A stretch of DNA of 33,834 nucleotides from Flavobacteriales bacterium (GCA_013214205.1 JABSPQ010000162.1:1-33834), one strand, 5' to 3'; positions 16,046-25,264 are shown, counted from the stretch's first letter. Program-made: numbers and translations. The notes: generated by a model not told the origin, from the letters alone.

Positions 16046-17234
16046 GTTTGTTAGAAAAAGATACCTAAATAAAGTAAAACCCTATATAGGGAAAGGCATT
16101 ATTAAAGTGCTTACAGGGCAACGTAGAGTGGGGAAAACCACCCTGCTTAGGCAAATAATGGAATTGATTCTTAAAGAAAACAAAAAGACCAATACCATAT
16201 ATATCAATAAAGAGCACAATGAATTTAAGCACATAAAAGTTGCGGAAGATTTATTTAAATACGTTAAATCTAAACTGTCTAAGAGTAAACCGAATTGTGT
16301 ATTTATTGATGAAGTACAGGAAATAGAAGAGTTTGAAGTTGCATTAAGACAACTATTAGTCGAAGGAATTGATATCTACTGTACAGGCAGCAATGCCAAT
16401 ATGCTATCTGGCGATTTGGCCACACATCTATCAGGCCGGTACATCGAATTTCATATAAATAGCCTGTCTTTTAGCGAATTCTTACAAATACATAAATTAG
16501 AAAACGATTCAGATGCTCTCAATAAGTTTATTCGATATGGTGGTTTACCTTATCTAATTCATTTGCCATTCGACGATGAAATAGTTTATGGCTACCTCAA
16601 AAGCATTTACAATACCATTATTCTTAAAGACATCGTGTCCAGATATAACATAAGAGATATCGACTTTTTAGAGCGTTTGGTAGAATACATGTCTGATAAC
16701 CTTGGGAGCTACGTTTCATCAAAAAAGATCAGTGATTTTTTAAAAGCGCAAAGAGTAAGCTTGTCTGTAAACACAGTAATGAACTACTTGAAATATCTAA
16801 CCAATTCATTTTTTATCAATAAAGTGCAACGGCTAGATATTATTGGAAAGAAGCGATTTGAAATAAATGATAAATACTTCTTTTCAGATCTGGGATTAAA
16901 GCATTCTATCATTCCGTTTACTGGCGAGCAAATAGGGCAGGTGTTCGAAAACTTAGTGTACAACCATTTGATTTGCCAAGACTACGAAGTGTTTATAGGG
17001 AAGCATCAGGATAGAGAAATTGACTTTGTGGCTCAAAAGGGAAATGAAACGAAATACATCCAGGTTGCTTACTTACTCCCCAATAAAAAAGTAAGAGAAA
17101 GAGAGTTTGGGAACTTGCTGAAAATTGAAGACAACTATGAGAAAATAGTGGTTTCGGCAGATGAATTTTCAGAAGATTTTAAAGGAATTAAGCATATTCA
17201 TATCAGGGAGTTTCTTGCCAATGAAGATTTTTAA
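15999..17234 (+). CDS. AAA ATPase with DUF4143 domain
   Basis: About 411 residues if started at the ATG at 15999, 399 from the ATG at 16035; the conserved part begins at MESTFVRKRYL, so the later start is equally likely. Both Met codons lie within the tandem repeat. Walker A is GQRRVGKT (28-35 from the later start), Walker B is CVFIDEVQE, and sensor-like CTGSNANML follows. The C-terminal DUF4143 domain carries VFENLVYNHL, EIDFVAQKG and YIQVAY, a PD-(D/E)xK-like nuclease fold that often lacks the catalytic lysine. These ATPases are common, mobile and poorly understood in Bacteroidota. No partner is visible. It does not fit the sugar pathway and probably entered this spot together with its repeats. 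Confidence 0.9.
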   Translation: MKTFSNLEQIFSMESTFVRKRYLNKVKPYIGKGIIKVLTGQRRVGKTTLLRQIMELILKENKKTNTIYINKEHNEFKHIKVAEDLFKYVKSKLSKSKPNCVFIDEVQEIEEFEVALRQLLVEGIDIYCTGSNANMLSGDLATHLSGRYIEFHINSLSFSEFLQIHKLENDSDALNKFIRYGGLPYLIHLPFDDEIVYGYLKSIYNTIILKDIVSRYNIRDIDFLERLVEYMSDNLGSYVSSKKISDFLKAQRVSLSVNTVMNYLKYLTNSFFINKVQRLDIIGKKRFEINDKYFFSDLGLKHSIIPFTGEQIGQVFENLVYNHLICQDYEVFIGKHQDREIDFVAQKGNETKYIQVAYLLPNKKVREREFGNLLKIEDNYEKIVVSADEFSEDFKGIKHIHIREFLANEDF

Positions 17235-17263
17235 TTGGCATTAATTCGAAATGCACTTAGTCA

Positions 17264-17315
17264 CGTCATCCTGACAACCGTTCACGCAGTGAACGAGGAA
17301 GCAGGATCACTACAG
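17264..17315 (+). repeat. Interspersed hairpin repeat, family A copy 3
   Basis: CGTCATCCTGACAA, stem CGTTCAC gca GTGAACG (7 bp, perfect), then GGAAGCAGGATCACTACAG. It starts 30 bases after the ATPase stop codon. Confidence 0.85.
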
Positions 17316-17507
17316 CTGGAGGTTCCCCTTTTGAGAGGGCCATTTCCTAGAATGTGGCATAATGCTTTAAGCTCTTCAAAAAAGAACGATGCCCAATTCC
17401 ATTTTTGGCTGGCCTTTGAACAATTCAGCCATAAAACAAGCCTTGGGTTTTGTGCGGTTGCCCGCCTCTCGGCGAACCTAGTAAGCATTCCATAAATTGA
17501 GTTTTTC
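17316..17507. other. Repeat-derived non-coding block
   Basis: It continues from the family A repeat. The sequence is open in more than one frame, but no frame has a motif or a plausible start, and its composition (runs such as GTTGCCCGCCTCTCGGCGAA) differs from neighbouring genes. The end, GCATTCCATAA at 17485-17495, resembles the end of the esterase gene (GTAGCTATTCCATAA). I take it as part of a longer interspersed element, not a gene. Confidence 0.4.
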
Positions 17508-17975
17508 TTGAAAAGAAAAAGGAACGGCTTGGTATGCGTGAGAGAAATTCAAGGCGTAGTTTTATCTGAATTATTCAGATGCCTTGAATATTTTGATGCT
17601 GTTCCTTATTTGTTTTATTCTGATAAAAGCTATAACGAAGAATACCATCAAGAAATTAAGAGAGTAAATAAATCTTTGTTTGAGGAAATAAATTCTAATC
17701 ACATTTTCGATTTTCCAATACATGATTTAGTTTATACCAATTACATTCTTAGAAACCTTTGCCAAACATTATTGAAGGATTACCGAGTAATTATTGCTCC
17801 TTGTGGGCCTAAACCTTTTTCTCTTCTGGCTATGATTAATTCTTTAAGCTATGAAGAGTCGATAGAAGTTTGGAGAATAAGTCCCGGGTTGAAAATAAAA
17901 AAGGTGGATAGAAAACCTACTGGGTTGATAAGCGTAATTGAGGTGTTATTTGAGGAAGAACCAGAAACTGTATAA
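17508..17975 (+). pseudogene. Unrecognised ORF without ATG start, likely remnant
   Basis: A 155-codon frame that I do not recognise. The only upstream start candidate is TTG at 17508, just behind a stop at 17493-17495; no ATG occurs before the MINSLSYEE stretch late in the protein. The end looks like a real protein: YRVIIAPCGPKPFSLLAMIN, then VWRISPG and KKPTGLI-like residues, suggesting a Rossmann-like or ligand-binding C-terminal domain. It probably is the 3' part of a longer gene whose 5' part was lost to the repeat block in front. A genuine small gene with a TTG start cannot be excluded. It lies in the accessory patch with the ATPase. Confidence 0.45.
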
Positions 17976-18244
17976 TGTTTTGGATAAAAGTAGGTAATCA
18001 ATTAATTTAGAATATCTGCCATCCAATCAGTTACTTAACCACCCAGGCAACAATGTGAATGTCCTTATCCATACCAAATTCGAAATGTATCCATATCCTC
18101 CTTTTACAAAGTGATGACATTCTTAAATTGGCAATCTAGGATTTTGTGGCAAGTTGGGCTTAACGTAGAGATCCCCGTGTATTTTGTAAGGACAAAATCA
18201 CGAAGATGAAGATCATTGGGGTGCTGTGTACACACTTAAGGGTA
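17976..18244. other. Intergenic region between converging units
   Basis: It separates the plus-strand remnant from the minus-strand sulfatase, both ending here. A hairpin ATTTTGT aagg ACAAAAT lies at 18181-18198 and could terminate the sulfatase operon. A minus-strand 29-codon frame at 18031-18120 (ending HIVAWVVK) is open but too short to call. Confidence 0.45.
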
Positions 18245-20035
18245 TTATTCCCTCTCCAAAATATACTCCACAACCTCGCTAGCACCAAAGCCAATTCGAT
18301 GAGCTTGTGCCTTTAACATACTTCCAGGGGCAGGAGTAAATGGTTCTTGATAAACCAGCCATGTCTTAGATCTTTCTCCGCTTGGATTAATAATCTTATA
18401 ACCAATAGAAGCCCCTTCGGTAGAAGAACTGATTGTCACCTTACCATCAACCACATTAATCACAGGATTGACCGTAACAGGTTTTTCATCGGCACCATTC
18501 CAAAGTTGGGCGATCAATTCACTTTCGGGTAAGTTTGGCTGATCACCAATTTCTTTGATCCATCTATCTATCTCAGCACTCAATTCTGCTAGTTTCTCTT
18601 TGTAAGCAGGATCGTTTGCAAGGTTGTTTAATTCATGTGGATCGGCAAAGCAATCGTATAACTCCTCCATATCTTTGGTTTCTCTAAACCATAGGGCTTG
18701 AATGCTATCTAGTTTGCCTTCGTCTCTTAACCTCAATAATTCCTGTGTGGTCGGAATCTTTTCTCTGTAAACCAAAGGCTTGTAATAACCTTGCTCTGGT
18801 CTGTAATTCCTAACGTACTTAAACTGTCCGTCTCTTACAGCACGTATGGCGTCTGTAAACCCGTCAAAACGATCTGATGCACCATGAATGTACTTTCGTT
18901 CTTCTTTAGCTTGGTGAGCACCTAAAAAGGCTTGTCCTTGCAAATACTTGGGAGGAGAGATGCCAACCAAAGAAAGTAAGGTAGGAGCGAAATCTACAAA
19001 ACTGGTAAGTTGCTTATCAATTGCACCAGCTTGTTGCTTGTTTGGGTATCTAATTATCATAGGTGTGTTTAAGCCCGAATCATAAACAAAGCGTTTTTGT
19101 CGGGGTAAAGGCCCACCATGATCTCCGTAGAAAAATACAATTGTGTTTTCCAGCAAACCATCATCTTCCAATTGTTGCAGTACTGCACCTAGCTGCTTAT
19201 CCATTTCGGCAATGTTGTTGTACATTTTCCACATGTCTCTTCTCACCACTTCATTGTCGGGCAAGTAAGGAGGGATAGGGAAATCGGCATCTTTAGATAT
19301 GTGCACAGTCACTTCTTCCTCTGTTGTTCGTTTTCCCCAACCTATGTCATGATAGCTTCTATCTCCAGCAACGTAATGCCTCAATTCTTCTTTTCTGAAT
19401 CCATAAGGCTCAAACAATCCCGATTCGTGACATTGTGTAAAGTTGAAGATGGCAAAAAATGGTTGGTCTTTCGCTCTATTTCGCCAATGTGCGTATTTAC
19501 TGCTCTCATCCCAAGCCGTTACTGGGTGTTTAAACTGGTAATCGGTTTTTGAATTGTTGGTGCAGTAATATCCGTTCATTCTAAGGATTTCGCTTACCAT
19601 TTTTACCTCTGCAGGAGGTATTGCTTCGTACTTAGCATTTCCAGTTTCATCCATATAGCTGCCAGTTCGCATGTGTGTTGCGCCAATGCTTGTTGGATAC
19701 ATGCCTGTAGCAATGGCCGCTCTACTTGGAGCGCAAACTCCAGAAGGGGAATACATGTTTGGGTATCTAATGCCTTCAGCCGATAACCTGCTTAGATTGG
19801 GCGTTGCAACGGTTGAATCTCCAAAAGGAGGAATCCAAGGACCTAAATCTTCTGCTACCAACCATAAGATGTTGGGCCGGGTAGGGAGTTCTAGTTCTGT
19901 TGCCGTTTTGTTTTCGGCTATCTGTTCAGGCTGTTCTGCTGAGCACGAGATTATTGAAAGTGCAATTACTGTGGCAATAAATGTCTTTGTCAAAATGAAG
20001 TGGATTAGATTAAAAATCAAAATACTCTTTAGCAT
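18245..20035 (-). CDS. S1-family sulfatase, lipoprotein
   Basis: A 596-residue arylsulfatase-type enzyme. The formylglycine motif CAPSR is at 101-105 inside SGVCAPSRAAIATGMYP, so Cys101 would be converted to formylglycine. RPNILWLVAEDLG near residue 53 provides a metal ligand, and FFYGDHGGPLPRQK holds the second metal/active-site stretch. C-terminal residues about 525-596 form a chitobiase-like beta domain (VTISSSTEGASIGYKI). A lipobox ends at Cys31 (ALSIISC). The ATG at 20035 overlaps the uxaC end by 26 bases; an internal TTG at codon 15 would give a more normal signal length. It is the last gene of the dctPQM-uxaC unit and would remove sulfate from oligosaccharides before uptake. Subfamily cannot be set by eye. 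No maturase gene is in the window. Confidence 0.9.
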   Translation of the reverse strand: MLKSILIFNLIHFILTKTFIATVIALSIISCSAEQPEQIAENKTATELELPTRPNILWLVAEDLGPWIPPFGDSTVATPNLSRLSAEGIRYPNMYSPSGVCAPSRAAIATGMYPTSIGATHMRTGSYMDETGNAKYEAIPPAEVKMVSEILRMNGYYCTNNSKTDYQFKHPVTAWDESSKYAHWRNRAKDQPFFAIFNFTQCHESGLFEPYGFRKEELRHYVAGDRSYHDIGWGKRTTEEEVTVHISKDADFPIPPYLPDNEVVRRDMWKMYNNIAEMDKQLGAVLQQLEDDGLLENTIVFFYGDHGGPLPRQKRFVYDSGLNTPMIIRYPNKQQAGAIDKQLTSFVDFAPTLLSLVGISPPKYLQGQAFLGAHQAKEERKYIHGASDRFDGFTDAIRAVRDGQFKYVRNYRPEQGYYKPLVYREKIPTTQELLRLRDEGKLDSIQALWFRETKDMEELYDCFADPHELNNLANDPAYKEKLAELSAEIDRWIKEIGDQPNLPESELIAQLWNGADEKPVTVNPVINVVDGKVTISSSTEGASIGYKIINPSGERSKTWLVYQEPFTPAPGSMLKAQAHRIGFGASEVVEYILERE

Positions 20036-21407
20036 TGTTGTAGCAAATATCTTGCACCATTTTGCCTAATAACTCCATGTCATTTGGTAACTCACCATTC
20101 TCTACATCGTTGCCGATAAGGTTGCATAAAATTCTTCTAAAGTACTCGTGACGTGGAAAGGATAGGAAGCTTCTTGAATCCGTTAACATGCCAACAAATC
20201 GGCTCAATAAGCCCATGTTAGAGAGTGTATTGATTTGGTTTTCCATGCCATCTTTCTGATCCATGAACCACCAACCCGAACCAAATTGCATTTTGCCCGG
20301 TGTGCTTCCATCTTGAAAATTGCCAATCATGGTAGCCAACACAGCGTTGTCTTTGGGATTGTTGTTGTACAAAATCGTTTTAGCCAACTGATTGGTGCTG
20401 TCGAGTAAATCTAAAAACTTCGACATTGGGGCAGCCATCGAAACATCTCCGATAGAATCGAAACCAGTATCGGGGCCTAATTGCTTTAACAACCTTGTAT
20501 TGTTGTTCCGTATTGCACCAACGTGAAACTGCTGAACCCATCCTTTAGAATGATCCATCAACGCCATTACATATAGTAATCCAGATTTGAATTTGTTTGC
20601 TTCAATAGGCGTTACAGGGCTTTTACTCAATGCCTTTTGGAAAATACTTTCGGCTTCTTGTGGGGTGCAATTGTCTGCAAGGAAATTGTCTAAACCATGA
20701 TCGGATAGCTTACAACCCATGTTTGCAAAATAATCGTGGCGAACTTGAAGCGCCTCTAAAAGCGTGTTGAAGTTTTTTATTTCAACATTAGATACCTCAC
20801 CAAGCTTATTAATATAGGCCAAATAATCTGGGGTATCTATTGCTGTTGCTTTGTCTGCTCGCCAAGTTGGGAGCATCTTTAAACCTGTATTGTTATCTCT
20901 GTGTAGTTTGTGGTGCTCCAAAGAATCAATTGGATCGTCGGTAGTGCAAACAACCTCAACTTTCATCTTGCTCAACAATTGCTGAACGCTGTTTTCTTTT
21001 GTGTTGAGTAGGGCAGACGATTCATCGTAAATAGCTTTGCCTGTGGTTTTACTAAGAATGTCGTTGATGCCAAAGTATCGTCTTAGCTCTAAATGAGTCC
21101 AATGGAAAAGCGGATTTCTTAAAGTTTGAGTTGTTGTTTCAGCCCATTTTAAAAACTTCTCTTCGTCGGTTGCATCGCCTGTGATATAGCGCTCGTTAAT
21201 TCCGTTGGCTCGCATAGCGCGCCATTTGTAATGATCGCCCTTTAACCATGCTTGAGAGATGTTCTCAAAAACTCTGTCGTTGGCTATATCTGCTGGTGGC
21301 AAATGATTGTGATAATCGATGATTGGCATCGACGCAGCATAATCGTGGTAAAGCTTTTCAGCCGTTTTGGTTTGCAACAGAAAGTTGTCGTCTAAAAATG
21401 TTTTCAT
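20010..21407 (-). CDS. uxaC: Glucuronate isomerase UxaC
   Basis: A 465-residue uronate isomerase of the amidohydrolase superfamily, usual length about 470. It converts D-glucuronate to D-fructuronate (or galacturonate to tagaturonate). The metal motif DYHNHL at 31-36 supplies His33 and His35. Further family stretches are WKWRAMRANG-like (KWRAMRANGINERYITG, 61-77), FHWTHLELRRYFGI (101-114), TTDDP near 156, QFHVGAIRNNN near 300, and FVGMLTDSRSFLSFPRHEYF near the end. Cytoplasmic. It lies 12 bases after dctM and overlaps the sulfatase start, so uptake and first catabolic step are co-transcribed. The product would be used by the SDR and UxuA encoded on the other strand. Confidence 0.97.
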   Translation of the reverse strand: MKTFLDDNFLLQTKTAEKLYHDYAASMPIIDYHNHLPPADIANDRVFENISQAWLKGDHYKWRAMRANGINERYITGDATDEEKFLKWAETTTQTLRNPLFHWTHLELRRYFGINDILSKTTGKAIYDESSALLNTKENSVQQLLSKMKVEVVCTTDDPIDSLEHHKLHRDNNTGLKMLPTWRADKATAIDTPDYLAYINKLGEVSNVEIKNFNTLLEALQVRHDYFANMGCKLSDHGLDNFLADNCTPQEAESIFQKALSKSPVTPIEANKFKSGLLYVMALMDHSKGWVQQFHVGAIRNNNTRLLKQLGPDTGFDSIGDVSMAAPMSKFLDLLDSTNQLAKTILYNNNPKDNAVLATMIGNFQDGSTPGKMQFGSGWWFMDQKDGMENQINTLSNMGLLSRFVGMLTDSRSFLSFPRHEYFRRILCNLIGNDVENGELPNDMELLGKMVQDICYNNAKEYFDF

Positions 21408-21419
21408 TAAAAAGAATTG

Positions 21420-22715
21420 TTAAAATCCGAATGTTCGAGGTAACCAAAGGCTAATTGCAGGAATAAATGTAACGAGCAGTAAAGCCACTATCATCGCAAT
21501 AAACATTGGAAGGAGAGGTTTAATTACTTTTTCAATTTTCACGTTAGACACACTACAGGCCACAAAGAGCACTGATCCTACAGGCGGAGTAATTAGTCCA
21601 ACACAGAGATTCATAACCAAAACGATTCCAAAATGAACAGGATCCATTCCTAGCTCTGTTACAATGGGTAAGAAAATAGGGGTGAAGATGAGCACCGCAG
21701 GCGTAATGTCCATAAAAATTCCGATTGCCAACAGAATCAAATTAATGAGGAGTAGAATAATGATTGGGTTGTCGCTAACGTGAATGATAGACTCTGTTAC
21801 CGCTTGTGGTATGTTCTCGTAGCTCATAATCCACGACAGCCCTATAGAAGTACCAATTAGCAGCATTACAATAGAAGTTGTTCCAACGGTTCTAAGCAGA
21901 ATTTGCGGTAAATCCGACCATTTAACCTCTTTGTAAACCATTGCCAATACAAGACAATACACAACTGCTACGGCAGATGCCTCTGTAGCTGTAAAGATGC
22001 CTGCAATTAATCCTCCAATTACAATTACCAATAAAAGCAAGCTAGGTAGTGCTTTCCAAAGTGTTGCTAAACCTTCTTTAAAAGAAACCTTTTCGTCTAC
22101 CGGGTAATTTCTGGTGTAGGCATGATAAGCGCACACGCCCATTAATAATAGGCCCGTTAATATTCCGGGTAGGTAGCCAGCTATAAAAAGTGCAGAAATA
22201 GATACGCCGCCACTTACTAAAGAGTAAACGATGAGCACATTACTTGGCGGGATAATCAATCCGATAGTTGCCGAACTTGCATTTACCGCAGTGCTAAAAT
22301 GTTCGTCGTAGCCTTCTGCCGTCATTCTGTCGTGTGTTACAGTGCCAATTGCACTAGCCGATGCAGCTGCAGAGCCAGAGATAGCGCCAAAAAGCATGTT
22401 GGCCATAATGTTTACAAAAGCCAATCCTCCAGGAAGTCGGCCTACTAAAACCTTAGCAAGGTTTATAAGCCTAACCGCAATTCCGCCACTATTCATTAAT
22501 TGCCCTGCAAAAATAAAGAAGGGGATGGCGAGCAATGTGAAACTTTCAAGTCCTGTAGCCATTCTTTGGGCCATGGTAGTAAGTGCAGGCAATGCGTCCA
22601 TGCTTGTTATCATGGTTAATACTGCCGAAAGGCCAATGCTAAAGGCAATAGGAACTCCAATTCCTAACAAGAAAATAAATGATGAAACCAATACTATTAC
22701 GCCGATCCATTCCAT
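21420..22715 (-). CDS. dctM: TRAP transporter large permease DctM
   Basis: A 431-residue, highly hydrophobic protein of TRAP DctM type (usual length about 425), with about 12 membrane segments. Recognisable are FIFAGQLMNSGGIAVRLINLA, GAISGSAAASASAIGTV, GLIIPPSNVLIVY, and LITPPVGSVLFVACSV, the glycine and proline motifs that form the two transport hairpins. It imports an acid, most likely a uronate or unsaturated uronate, with a sodium gradient. It starts 2 bases after dctQ and is followed by uxaC 12 bases on. Confidence 0.95.
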   Translation of the reverse strand: MEWIGVIVLVSSFIFLLGIGVPIAFSIGLSAVLTMITSMDALPALTTMAQRMATGLESFTLLAIPFFIFAGQLMNSGGIAVRLINLAKVLVGRLPGGLAFVNIMANMLFGAISGSAAASASAIGTVTHDRMTAEGYDEHFSTAVNASSATIGLIIPPSNVLIVYSLVSGGVSISALFIAGYLPGILTGLLLMGVCAYHAYTRNYPVDEKVSFKEGLATLWKALPSLLLLVIVIGGLIAGIFTATEASAVAVVYCLVLAMVYKEVKWSDLPQILLRTVGTTSIVMLLIGTSIGLSWIMSYENIPQAVTESIIHVSDNPIIILLLINLILLAIGIFMDITPAVLIFTPIFLPIVTELGMDPVHFGIVLVMNLCVGLITPPVGSVLFVACSVSNVKIEKVIKPLLPMFIAMIVALLLVTFIPAISLWLPRTFGF

Positions 22716-22717
22716 AA

Positions 22718-23224
22718 TTACGCCTCCAATTTATTAGGTGAACTAAAAGCGTCGTTGAGTACATAAAACGTAATCAATGCACCGGATATTGGGACTACCA
22801 TGTATACAAATCCGATTGGGATTTGCATTGCTGCCGAAACTTGTCCTAAATAAAAACGGGTGTAAACCAAATTGATACCTCCTACAACCATTACAGGTAT
22901 TGAGAAAGCTGCCATGCACATGTTAATAATTTTAGCCAGTTTTTGGTTGCCTTCTTGCGATAGTTTGCTTTGAAGCAATTCAATTGCCATGTGGCTTCTG
23001 GTACCTGCCGCATAAGCTGCGCCTAACAGGGCTACCCAAACCAATAGAAAACCTGCAAGCTCATCGGTAAAAGCATAGTATTGTGTTGGAATTTGTGTGT
23101 CGAACTTGGCAGCCAAAAACGAGTTGAGAAAACGGCTAATAACCTGCCATAGCACATCAATAACCAATAGCGCCATAATGCCGACCATCAGTTTTTCTAA
23201 AACAAAATCTATCTTCTTTCTCAT
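22718..23224 (-). CDS. dctQ: TRAP transporter small permease DctQ
   Basis: A 168-residue protein with four predicted membrane segments, the standard DctQ size. The family stretch FLLVWVALLGAAYAAGTRSHMAIELL (about 55-80, shown by its core LLGAAYAAGTRSHMAIELL) is typical. It forms the membrane complex with DctM. The ATG shares one base with the dctP stop (TAATG), so translation is coupled. It lies in the middle of the lacI-dctP-dctQ-dctM-uxaC-sulfatase unit. Confidence 0.92.
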   Translation of the reverse strand: MRKKIDFVLEKLMVGIMALLVIDVLWQVISRFLNSFLAAKFDTQIPTQYYAFTDELAGFLLVWVALLGAAYAAGTRSHMAIELLQSKLSQEGNQKLAKIINMCMAAFSIPVMVVGGINLVYTRFYLGQVSAAMQIPIGFVYMVVPISGALITFYVLNDAFSSPNKLEA

Positions 23225-24222
23225 TACTTCTTTCCTTCGTTTCTAATTGCGGTTATAATTGGGTATAAAACAGCATTGTCTTTAAGTTCTTCGTACATCT
23301 CGTTGGTCTTTTTCGAGAAATTGATTTTGTCTGGATAAGTAACCGTAACACCAGCAGCCTTTACCGCAGTTAATGCTTCCTCTTCGGATATTGCCCAAAG
23401 CTTCCTTTCTGCTATAGCAGCTTCGTTGGCAGCTTCTTGGAGCCAGCCTTGTTCCTCCGTAGATAACTTATCCCAAACAGGCTTGCTCATCATCAATACA
23501 TCAGGTACTGAGGTATGCTCATCAATAGAATAGAATTTACATACTTCGTAATGATGCGATAAAAAGAAACTTGGTGGATTGTTTTCTGCACCGTCAACTA
23601 CACCGCTTTGTAAGGCTGTGTATAGTTCTCCCCAAGGAATAGGAGCGGGGGAGCCTCCTAATAACCTTACCATTTTCATGGCGGTTACACTCTTCATCAC
23701 CCTAATCTTCAATCCTTTTAAATCACTTGGTTTGTTAATCGATTTTTCTTTGGTGTAAAAGCTTCTAGAACCCGCATCGAAGAAACAAAGGCCTCTTAAC
23801 CATACTTTTTCGCTCGACACCAATATTTGCTTTCCAACATCTCCGTCTAGCACAGAGTAACCGTGTTCTTTACTCCTAAATAAATAGGGGAGACCTAATA
23901 CAGTGTATTCTTCTGCAAAATTGCCCATTGTAGCGGCAGATACTTTTGTCATGGCCAGGCTGCCAATTTGTAACAACTCTACACATTCCTTTTCGCCGCC
24001 TAGCTGACCATTTGCATAAATTTGGAGTGTTAATTTACCTCCAGATTTTTCCTTTAATATGTCGCCCATAATTACCATTGCCTTGTGCACAGCATGGTTT
24101 TTATCGAGCCCGTGAGCCAGTTTTAAAGTGTTTTTTCTTGAAGAATTACTGCATGATAATAAGCACAATGCCAGCAGTATATAAAAAACTGGTAAAGTAA
24201 AGGTTGAACTATGTTTTAGCAT
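23224..24222 (-). CDS. dctP: TRAP transporter solute-binding protein DctP
   Basis: A 332-residue DctP-type binding protein. It is predicted to be a lipoprotein, with Cys24 in ALCLLSC. The binding stretch LKGLKIRVMKS contains Arg174, the arginine that contacts the carboxylate in this family; WGELYTALQSGVVDGAENNP follows. This suits an organic acid such as glucuronate. The gene overlaps the end of the upstream LacI gene by 14 bases, so transporter level is tied to the regulator. Specificity for a uronate is inferred from uxaC two genes downstream. Confidence 0.94.
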   Translation of the reverse strand: MLKHSSTFTLPVFYILLALCLLSCSNSSRKNTLKLAHGLDKNHAVHKAMVIMGDILKEKSGGKLTLQIYANGQLGGEKECVELLQIGSLAMTKVSAATMGNFAEEYTVLGLPYLFRSKEHGYSVLDGDVGKQILVSSEKVWLRGLCFFDAGSRSFYTKEKSINKPSDLKGLKIRVMKSVTAMKMVRLLGGSPAPIPWGELYTALQSGVVDGAENNPPSFFLSHHYEVCKFYSIDEHTSVPDVLMMSKPVWDKLSTEEQGWLQEAANEAAIAERKLWAISEEEALTAVKAAGVTVTYPDKINFSKKTNEMYEELKDNAVLYPIITAIRNEGKK

Positions 24223-25264
24223 GTTGTTTAATCTCTTCTAGCGTATCTTCAATGTTTTCGCGCGATACAAATGTTGTTGGAAAATAATTAATACTGTTAG
24301 TTCTTTCTCTTCCAGTTAAAATCCTCGACAGTTTCATAATTCCTTTAAAAGATTGCTTTGCAGATTGCGTGTTAACAAGGTATTTTATTTTGCCCGATCG
24401 CAGGTGTTTGATGTTCTCAGGTAAAAGGTCATATCCAATCAGTAAAATGTCTTTTTTTAGCATCGGAGCAATTGCAAAACTTCGAGAATTAAGTACGAAA
24501 ATACCTTTGATGTTCTCTTCCTCTAAAATGTCATCAAGCTGTTTTTCTTCCGTGCCGTCAATAATTATTACGCCATGCACTACCGCGTGAGACTTCTTTA
24601 TATCACTAAAATACTTTGTGAAACCGGCTTGTCTTTGTTCAATGTTCGAAGTTCCTTCACCCTTTAAAAGGACCGCCAAGCACAATACCTGTTCCCTTTC
24701 TAAGTCCATTCCAAAATCGATTAATTCTGCTGCTGCTCTAGCGCTTCTACGAGGCGACATGCCGTTAAATGAAACATGCAACTCGCTTTCAGGCAGGCTA
24801 TCCATGTAGCAAAGCGGGATGTTTAATTTTTCGCACTGCGCGGCAAACCTTTTGGTTGCATCAGCAAAAATAGGGGCCGTAAGTATAGCGTCTACTTCAG
24901 CTTCTAACGCTTCGTCAGATTTTATTATAAAATCCTCAATAGAAGTTAACTGATACCTGTACTCTACTATTGTAATGCCAATATCCTCCAACTCCCTAGC
25001 TGCTGTTCTTATGCCTTCTCCTTGTTTGTGCCAATATCCGTTCTCCTCTAAGCTTATTGGTAATACCGTGGCAATGGTAAACCGCTTTGGATTTGCCAGC
25101 ATTCTGGCAGCAATATTGGGCACATAGTTCAGCTCTATAATAGCGTCTTCTACTGCTTTTAATGCCTTGGCAGACACGTTACCTCTTTTGTTCAAAACCC
25201 TATCCACAGTTCCTAGCGAAACTCCCGATAATTTTGCTACATCTTTAACACTCGATTTACCCAT
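24209..25264 (-). CDS. LacI-family regulator (TRAP/uxaC unit)
   Basis: A 351-residue LacI/GalR regulator. The N-terminal helix-turn-helix is SSVKDVAKLSGVSLGTVDRV (4-23), with hinge around NIAARMLANPKRF. The ligand domain resembles sugar-binding periplasmic proteins of the RbsB type (TIATVLPISLEENGYWHKQG, AILTAPIFAD). It is the first gene of a six-gene unit and lies opposite the DUF1080 gene. A perfect 16-bp palindrome at 25300-25315 lies between the two, so it likely controls both uptake and the plus-strand catabolic genes. It is not a close paralogue of the kdu regulator and its palindrome is different, so the two regulators probably answer to different signals. Confidence 0.92.
   Translation of the reverse strand: MGKSSVKDVAKLSGVSLGTVDRVLNKRGNVSAKALKAVEDAIIELNYVPNIAARMLANPKRFTIATVLPISLEENGYWHKQGEGIRTAARELEDIGITIVEYRYQLTSIEDFIIKSDEALEAEVDAILTAPIFADATKRFAAQCEKLNIPLCYMDSLPESELHVSFNGMSPRRSARAAAELIDFGMDLEREQVLCLAVLLKGEGTSNIEQRQAGFTKYFSDIKKSHAVVHGVIIIDGTEEKQLDDILEEENIKGIFVLNSRSFAIAPMLKKDILLIGYDLLPENIKHLRSGKIKYLVNTQSAKQSFKGIMKLSRILTGRERTNSINYFPTTFVSRENIEDTLEEIKQHAKT

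Noticed and set aside
797-17315. Family A copies as copies of one insertion sequence or MITE with target duplications
   Set aside because: No flanking direct repeats were seen, and the variable centre does not fit a simple MITE.
17235-17495. Two overlapping frames (86 codons plus, 68 codons minus) behind the ATPase
   Set aside because: Both run through a family A repeat; the plus frame has no good start and neither has a motif.
15999-17975. ATPase plus following ORF as a defence system
   Set aside because: DUF4143 ATPases are common outside defence, the second ORF is not recognised and looks truncated, and no effector or nuclease partner is evident.
18031-18120. Minus-strand 29-codon frame ending HIVAWVVK
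   Set aside because: Somewhat protein-like, but too short and without a family; could be a remnant.
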